64,000 nt of DNA, taken from the NCBI GenBank assembly GCA_038501625.1, contig JAZAYU010000005.1, forward strand, positions 13,045,484-13,109,483, written 5' to 3'. Positions 53,301 through 62,300 of this stretch are shown piece by piece (the first letter of the stretch is position 1; each line of letters opens with the position of its first letter). The translations under genes and the position numbers were made by a program. This DNA is from Corbicula japonica. Lineage: Eukaryota > Mollusca > Bivalvia > Venerida > Cyrenidae. The notes beneath the pieces are model-generated. The model was not told the DNA's origin. It did no database searches and saw only the letters and a list, made by a program, of their open reading frames with translations.

Positions 53301-56300
53301 GTCACCTTGAAGAGGGTACCACAGACAGTCTCAATTCCAACTCACATCAGATTGACAGTAAGTGCATGGGTGAAATTTATCAGGCATATGCCTGAGATTC
53401 AGGATTTTATGTTTCTAAAAATGGTTGATTTTCTTCTTTTTTTCAATGTTTTAATGCTTTACTCCATGTATATGCCTTTTATCACATGGGCAGTGTTTTT
53501 ATAGTGTTTTTTTTTCATTATTAAAGAAAATCATACTTCACATGTATTTTATTAGATAGAATTTCATTTTGGACATCTGTTGTTAGTTAGAAAAATTGTT
53601 GGAATATATAATATAGTCAATTAGAATATCTTCTTTTAGTTATAACACCTATGTTAATAATACTGAATGAATAAACTTGCATAGTTGTAGATGGATCAGA
53701 GAATAACTCTGTCATGGACCACCCTCTAGCACTCACAGATGAGAGCCCGCTTCAGAGCCCCACAATGGACCAATCCTGGGACAGCTATGGCTCCAATCTA
53801 CACGGCTCAAAAGCCAGCCTCAACAGCATCAGGTCGGACTTGTCCAAATCCTCATCATTTTCCGGTACCAGCAAAGGTAGAGTTGCAGGACATGGGATGT
53901 GTCTGACAGCCAGTGACCAGGACCGGTTGAGGATATTCATACATGAGTTTGCTGTGCGGGCGCTGATACCCTGGGCAGAGAGACAGATGAAGACACTGAA
54001 TGATATGGTAAAACATAGCTTCTTTCTAAAATCTGATGACTCTAAATATCGCAGATAATAGATATATTTGAACCCTTTACCCTGGTGTTTTAACCCATTA
54101 CTCATGGGATATGGCTTTTTGTCATGGGTGACAGTGTTGATTCAGTTAAGCTGACACATCCATGCCATTTGTACAGGATCTACTCTGTTTACTTTTCGAT
54201 TCATTAGGTTATTTCTGACGAAAAAGCGAACAATATAGATCCTTATCATAGTGCATGGATGAGAAAAGGAGATAAAGATTAAAAAAAAATTAAGTTTTCT
54301 CCTGTAACAAGAAGTCTTGATCTTAAAACTAGTGAAAAAGACACCCACCTCCCCTGCCTTCCCCAACTTCCACCTCCAATAAAGTAAAACAACAATGTGA
54401 TAATTGTGTATTTTCAGCTGATGTCAAGGACAGGTTTAAGGAAGTCACTGTTTGGAACCGCTAAGAAACTGTTTGGAGGCAATCCTAGCAAGAGCGGACA
54501 GACTTCTAACACAGCAACAACTGTTGTGTAAGTAATACCGCATGTTCTTTGTTTACATTTCATATTTTGCAAATTCAGAAGTTCTTCATTTTCTTATAAT
54601 ATGAATTCATGACGTCACCTTAGTGCAAATATGTTACAAGTACCATCCGTTATCAAGGAGATATACATTTTTTTGCAGAAAGGCAACAATATTAGTTTGA
54701 AAGACAAGCAGAAACTTTTCTCATTGAATGTCTGGGGAATTATAACGAATACTGCATTAAATTGTTTGAAAGAGATTTTGTGCAACCATGCAAGTCAGGG
54801 AAAGGAATTTTGTCTGCCTTGGTTGTTGTGCTTATTTCTGATTAATAAAAAGAAACAGGTACAATGTACAATGTACAGTGTAAAGTGAGAATAATGATTC
54901 AAACATACAAAAATCCTTGTCTGTTGGGGCAACTAAAGGTCTAATGATTGAAACTGATTTATCTTTTGTAGATATTCCAAAGACGCCCCTGAACTACAGA
55001 TGCGTAGACTAGCTGATCTTGCTTTTCTCTTCCAACTGTATGACTTTGCTTATCAAACCTACCACACTGCCAAACGAGACTTCAATAATGACAATGCTTG
55101 GCTACATTTTGCTGGAGCATTGGTATGCATTTATATGCTTGTAATGCTTGTAGTACTAATAGCTTCAATATTTTTATATTAGAAATGCCCTTCGTCCGTC
55201 CGTCCGTCCGTCCATCCGAAACAATTTTGTCCGGAGCGTAAGTCCAAAACTACTGGAGGGATTTTATTCAAACTTCATACACTGACAGAGCACATTGGTA
55301 GGTAGTGCAGTGTGCAAGGGCAATAACCCTACTTTGCCTTTTTTAGAGTTATTCCCCTTTATCACATTTACTTGATACATTTTTTCCAGATCATAACTCA
55401 AAAACTATTTGAGGGATTTTATTCAAATTTCATATAGGTACTGACAGGGCACATTAATTTGATGCAATTACCATGTGTTTATTTTTATTTGATAGGAAAT
55501 GGCATCTATATCAATATTCATGCAAGGTATCCAAGGTCAGAGACAGTACCCTGACCATTATATGGAGTCTGCCATCACTACATACCTACAGTCGTGCAAG
55601 TAAGTACTGACAAAGTAGTTCATTTGAATGAGGCTGATTGGTCCTCAGTAGCATCAAAGGACTTTATGTACATGTGTTATTTTCTGCAGTTATAAGGTTT
55701 GAGCCTTGCAGAGCCAAATAGTCTTTGTCAATAGTTTTTGCAGGCTTTCTACTGCTCCCTACTTTTCCTACTTTTTCCTACTTTTTTTAGTCTGAGCCCT
55801 ACTTTTCCCTACTTTTTTCCAAAACAGCCCTACTATCCCTAATTTTCCATTTCAAAAAAATAAAAAATTAAGTTAAATGCAAAATAATACTTAGGAATGC
55901 ACCTCTAGTTGTATTTTCATATCCTTGTGATTACATAATAGAAGTTCAAATGTGTTAATGTGGTTTCCTTTGTAAAATCCATTCTTTAAAGCAAGGTGCT
56001 TTAGTTAGTCATTCTGCATCATGGTCAACAGGTTTCTGTCTAATGATGAACTAATGATAGTGTTGTATCCAGGAATTAAAAAGGATGGGGTGCTGCGAAA
56101 CAGGGGCAGGGTGCTACCAAAAGGTGAGAGGGGGAACAAAGTATTGGGTATATAAAATAGAGGTACTATAGAGACCTATTTGAAATGTTATCATCCAAAA
56201 AATTTGGACTTTCACAAAATCAATTTGTATTATGAAAACTTTTTTTCCGTAGAATTTAAGTCAATTTGAAACTGTTCACTATAATATAGAATTAAAATTT

Positions 56301-59300
56301 AAGCTTTCAAGAAAGCAGAAATATTGAAAACAAATCTTTGCATGGCAATTCAGTCAAGTTACATGTTTTCAATCACTTCAGTCAGAGCATTTAATGGTAT
56401 TTTGTTTCTAGAAAGTTTTGTAGTAACATATTTTGTTGTTTTTTAAAAAAAATCTGGTTAAAAAAGAGAATTATGTGTTTTCCTTTTACGGCACAACTTC
56501 AATATGGTAAAATTATTCTCCAAATTATTTTTAATTAGTATGGATTGTAAATAATTTTGTTAAAACCAGAAGCTGTACTCTCATGCAGTCCCTTGAACAA
56601 TCATCTGGGCGTTTTACCTATAGATCTACTTGGCAAAAAAAGAAACCTGACATTTTATATCATTAAATAATTATATAAGATACATGAAGCAATATCTGTA
56701 TTTTTGCACCTTCTGTTAAAAACACTTGTTTTATTCGCTAGAAATATCAAAATGCACAGAAAAATTCAAAGCATTTTCATTTTTAACAATTTACAATGTC
56801 ATAGCTTGTCAAAATGATTCCCTGAAAACTGGTTAGATATGCAGAATAACATTTCTGTCTTAACTTAATTTTCAGTCGAATGATTTGTTCTTAAGTCAAA
56901 TGAATATTTTTTAATCACTTGGATCGACTCCAAATTAGAAAATATGTATAAATGCCTTCGTTCCTTTTTGTGTCACAGAATCACTCTTACAAAGGATAGG
57001 CGATACAATTGGGGACTTTGTCCATCGGTCTCAAAAACTTAACATTGTCTATAATTTCGCCATTTTTAAATAATTCTTCATCAAACTTTAAATTATATTG
57101 CTTATGACAACATGGTTATAACGATGCAAAATTCTTTGTCAAGTTCAAATTTGATGGAGTTATGCACCCTTTTGCACTTGGATTTTGACATGAAAACTTG
57201 GCCCAAGATCATAAAACCAAGTTTTGAGATCAGTCTCAAATCTCAAGGATCTGATTGGCTGAAATGGCGACTGGTAGCCATTTCAGCCAATCAGATCCTT
57301 GAGATTTGAGACTGATCTCCAGATTTAGTTTTATGATCTTGGGCACTGAACTGGCTTTAACTTTACCATTTCTTAATATTTCTTCATCAAATTTTCAAAT
57401 TATGTTGCTTTATATGATAACACTGTGATGAAGATGTCAAATTCTTAAGGTCAAGATCACATTTGATGGAGATATTCTCCTTTTTGTACTTAAATTTTTT
57501 ATTCTGTCAAAGTAACTGAGGGCAACACAAGTGTTCAACTGAACTGAATGTTTCCATTTTTATAATGCAGGTCAGTTTTTGTCTTAAGGCAGTCATAGAA
57601 ATGCTTATTGATACATGTGTATAATGTTCATCATCATTATTTTTATGAAGCTAAAAGTTTTTTGCCCAAAAATACAGGAAAGTTTCACAAACACATGCAA
57701 CGCTGCCAGTATTCATTTACACATGCAACTCTTAATCAATCATTACAATATACAGAAAAGTGAACTGTGCTAGTTGGGCAATCGACAATTAGGTTAAAAG
57801 GGGTCTATTCAAAAGGAACCCAGTGCGCCACCCTGCTATTTCACTATAGATACATCACTAATTGAACCGTTGTGATTAGGGTGTTATTTTATCACAGTAT
57901 TATGGAATAAAAAAGGTTAAAACATCCTACTTTTTCCCTGTTTAATGTCAGAAATTCTTACTTTGCCCTACTTTTAAAATAAAAATTGCCCTACTTTTGC
58001 CCTACTTTTTTCTGAAGAGGCAGTAGAAAGCCTGTTTTTGTATTGAATTACCATTGGGCTGGACGAACGTAAAAGGTCTGCTGTCAGATCAGGTTCTATC
58101 TTGTTTTCTGTTGTCAGTAAGTGCATTATATAACCCTTCACTGTATGGGATATAGCTGTTATCCCATGGACAAACAGTGTTGATCCAGATCTGTTAGCAC
58201 TTTGGTGCCATCTGATCTGAATCTACACTGTTAACTTTAAAAAGAGGCAAGTGAAGATCCAGATCAAATGGCATAGATGTGCCAGCTGATCTGTATCAGC
58301 AATGGTTGCACATGTAATAATACCCATATATATGGAAGAAAGGGTTAAAGGGCTAAACTTTGTAAAATCAACCAACATCAAAAAAGCCTTCTCAATTTCA
58401 GAAGATTGGTTCTTTATGGGGGCTCATTTCAGACATTGCTATGATACTGATATAAAATACCAAACTTTGTCACTGTTTGTATTTCACTGTGAAAATTAAT
58501 ATTGGTACTTTGATTATAAACCTTTAACATAATCATACTGTATTTTGATAATTGATTCATGACTATGTTTCAGAAATGTACCATATGCAGTGAGGGCAAC
58601 CCTTGTGAGTACAGAAATACTGAAGGGCCGAGGGAAATACAAAGAAGCTGCCATGCAGTTTATTAAAATGATGAGTGAGGTATGATTTTTCCTTTTATTA
58701 CACATTACATTTATGTTGAATTACTGTCAAAATGTAATGCATTACAGTAAATTTCCTTTTTTTATCGAATGTCTGTTGTAACAATTTCTTCCTGTTAAAG
58801 CTGCCTATTCACAGTTCTGGGCCCAAGATCATAAAACTAAGTTTTGAGATCAGTCTCAAATCTCAAGGATCTGAATGGCTGAAATGGCGACTGGTCGCCA
58901 TTTCAGCCAATCAGATGCTTGAGATTTGAGACTGATCTCCAGATTTAGTTTTATGATCTTGGGCCCAGGGTTTAATACTTCAATGTCTCAGATGTTAATA
59001 TTAATTTTGATTTATATTATGTTATGCCTATAAATGACCAAACTGGAGCGAATTTTGCAGAAATTTTGGCCTAATCAGTACATTTTAGGACCTGTTGTGA
59101 GGGAATTTAACAGCATTATGAATGCTATAAAAACGACTTTAAATATATTCAAATGTACTTTGAATTTGTATATTATTACATCACATTTAATTTCTTTACA
59201 GGTCTTCTAATGTTTAAATTACAAATTTTGATTTTTTTTTAATGCAGAACATTTGAGACCTTACTTGTGGCCAGGCATCTTTAAAATGTGTATACCTTTG

Positions 59301-62300
59301 TGAAATATTTGTCTCTATTCTAGAACAATATCATAATGTGTCATTTTGTTCCCACTGCAGGATTCGGATTTAAGAAGCGCGTTATTGTTGGAACAAGCTG
59401 CACATTGTTTTATCAACATGAAGAATGCTATGGTTAGGAAATATGCATTCCACATGATACTAGCTGGACACAGGTTTAGCAAAGCTGGCCAGGTGAGTTG
59501 TTAGATCAAAATCAAACATGGCCTCGGCTGAAGGTTAAAAAGCGGAGATTGGAAACCAGTCCCAAATCTCAAGCATCTGATTGGCTGAAATGGCGACCAG
59601 TCGCCATTTCAGCCAGTCAGATGCCTCAGATTTGAGACTGGTTTCCATGCTCAGTTTTATGACCTTGGGCACACATCTGTTGAAGGAATAGGGGCTTAAA
59701 AATAAAAGATTTCTTCTTGAAACCTTAAGCACATTTTACTAATTATTATAAAGACAAAACTAGATATCAATACTAACAACATGATAGGTTTTACCTGTCT
59801 CTTCTTAATATACAGTTACTAGACCCTAATTGTAATGAAATTTGTTATAAACTTATACATGTACCTTTAATTACATGGCTGACCCTTGTAGATCCAGATA
59901 AGCCTGTACATCAGTGTGCTCAGATCCAGATCTTTACTGTTTACTTCTTTTTGTCCGAAATAACCTAATGAATTTAAAAGCAAGCAGAATTGATCCTAAT
60001 CAGTGCCCAAGGTTATAAAACTGAGCATGGAAACCAGTCTCAAATCTCAAGCATCTGATTGGCTGAAATGGCGACCAGTCGCCATTTCAGCCAATCAGAT
60101 GCTTGAGATTTGAGACTGGTTTCCATTCTCAGCTTTATAACCTTCAGCCCAGACTGGATCATAGTGCAGGACAATCTTGATCTTGATCTGCACTGTTTGC
60201 GCATGACATATTAACATTTCCATGGTGTAAAGAGTTAACAATCAAACTTAAAGTTTTAATAACAATTATTGTTCCAGAATGTAATTTTTGCTTGCATTGT
60301 TTTCAGAGAAAGCATGCTCTTAGAGCTTACAGCCAAGCCTTGCAGATCTATAAAGGAAAAGGATGGTCACTATCAGAGGTTGGTTGTTGGTTTATTTTCT
60401 TCAGTCTAATTTGTGTCAACTCTTGCATGTACTAAGATCTGCAAGAAGCCAGCATGCTTAAACAGTCCCACTCATATGTAATTTGTGCTATATTTGGCAA
60501 CAACTTTATGGCATGTTTAATGTGTAAGTAGCAGCTTTTTGTAACTGTAAGGGGAAATAACCACATTTAATAACACTTTCCTGTTACTGGAGAGTTAACT
60601 AATGAGGTATAAATGTTTTATGTTGTTTATTTGTAGGATCATATCAACTTCACCATTGGTCGACAGTCTCACAACTTGAAACAGTTGGAAAATGCGACAG
60701 CTGCATTCAAGCACCTGTTAACAGAGGACAGTAAACAATCAGCTATGCAGCAAAATGCCTTTCTTAGAGAATATCTTTTTGTTTACAGAGTAAGTATAAA
60801 TGTAATAAATTGATAATGGTGTACATGTTGTTTTCTAGTTATAGGCAGAACATAATATTTTAAATCCTAGGATGCTTGATTTGTTCTCCAGGAGTTATTT
60901 TCAAAGAGTCATTTTAACACCTATGATTGTAGTTAAAGGGTCAGCTGAAGTGACCAGGTGCCAAGGTTATAAAGCTGAGATTTGAGACTGGTTTCTATGC
61001 TCAGTTTTATAACCTTGGGCACAGCTTGATTCAGCAGCTTGTTTAAAGCTTGATCTCTACATGAAATTGTATGCCCATGAAAAAAATAGAATTACAACAT
61101 TTCTATTGTTGTCATAAATAGCCCTTGATAATAAAAGGTAAAATTATCAATAAAAGTCACTTCAATTACATTCATCAACTAATCCAGTAAAAAAAGTATA
61201 ATTAAATAACTGAACATTGTTAAAAAGCATTATGTAACATATAAAAGGAAATAGTATGGAGTCGTCTTGATTTTCAGCAACTGTTGGTTCAAGAATGTGA
61301 AGAGACAGGACTACAGAGCAATACTCTGCCAGAACTGCCCCTGCCGGCACTTGATAGTAATGCTACCAAAGTTCTCCTCGGGACCAGGCCACAGCCCCCT
61401 CAAGGTAATCACTGAACAAAAAAATCAGAACCAAAAAGTAATTGTCTAGTCTATGCATTAATGACATTTCTAACACGAGTGGCATTTTATCAATAGACTT
61501 GGGGCATACATTGAATTACTTATGATTTTATACTCAGTATGTCTCTGCTTCATGCCGGTGTGTCTTGTGTGATGTAGTATTTTTTAAGGAGGTTTTAAAA
61601 ATTATGAAATATCCACCAATCAGAATATGTTATTTCAACACTTGACTATCTTGAGCATTTCCCATTGGCATTAGAGGTGTGAGATTTTGACAGATTTTGT
61701 GCTAGTTTTTCTGTATTCCTGGTCCCAAAGGTAAACATGCAGTTTTGATATTAGGCTGACAGTACTGTTTATTATGTTATTAACTGTAAAGCATTTTTTC
61801 AATGCTACCTTCAGCAGAGTCCAAACGATGTATATCCTTCCATTATATATTGTAGAATATATATATTGTACAACTTTCCACACATGTAAAATATATCACT
61901 GAAGTAAAGAAAATATCATGCATGTCCTTATATTAATAAATAGATGAAAATGGAAACTTTGAAAGCCACCAAAATATTTCAGGCTCCGTTTGATTGAGCC
62001 TGTTAATGAGAAGTAATAAAAATGCATATTACTGTACAAGCTGCCTTATCACTGGTTGAGTGTTATTCAATAATTTATTTTATTTAATTCAAACATGATA
62101 CGTTGACTGATGCATTATTCTGTTGCAGGTGATAAGATGTTTGCAACCAGTGTATGGTTTGAGGAATCTGAAGCCAGTACCTCTAAATGGATGAAGTTGG
62201 AAGAGTTATTGGTGTGCTCAGCCAATGGAGGCTCCCTTCCTATAATGTACAAACCCACCTTACAGCTCTACACTGATGCTACAAATAACAAGTTTAATCC

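Larger units (their letters stand above)
55741..58034. mobile_element. 2.3 kb TIR element (hAT-like, 6 bp target duplication), TRAPPC8 intron 10
   Basis: Ends CAGGCTTTCTACTGC and its exact complement GCAGTAGAAAGCCTG, flanked by TTTTTG on both sides (55735-55740, 58035-58040). Both subterminal regions contain repeated CCCTACTTTT words. It contains foldback copy 11 and a piece of the mariner-type MITE, so it accumulated later insertions. No transposase ORF is seen. Confidence 0.75.
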
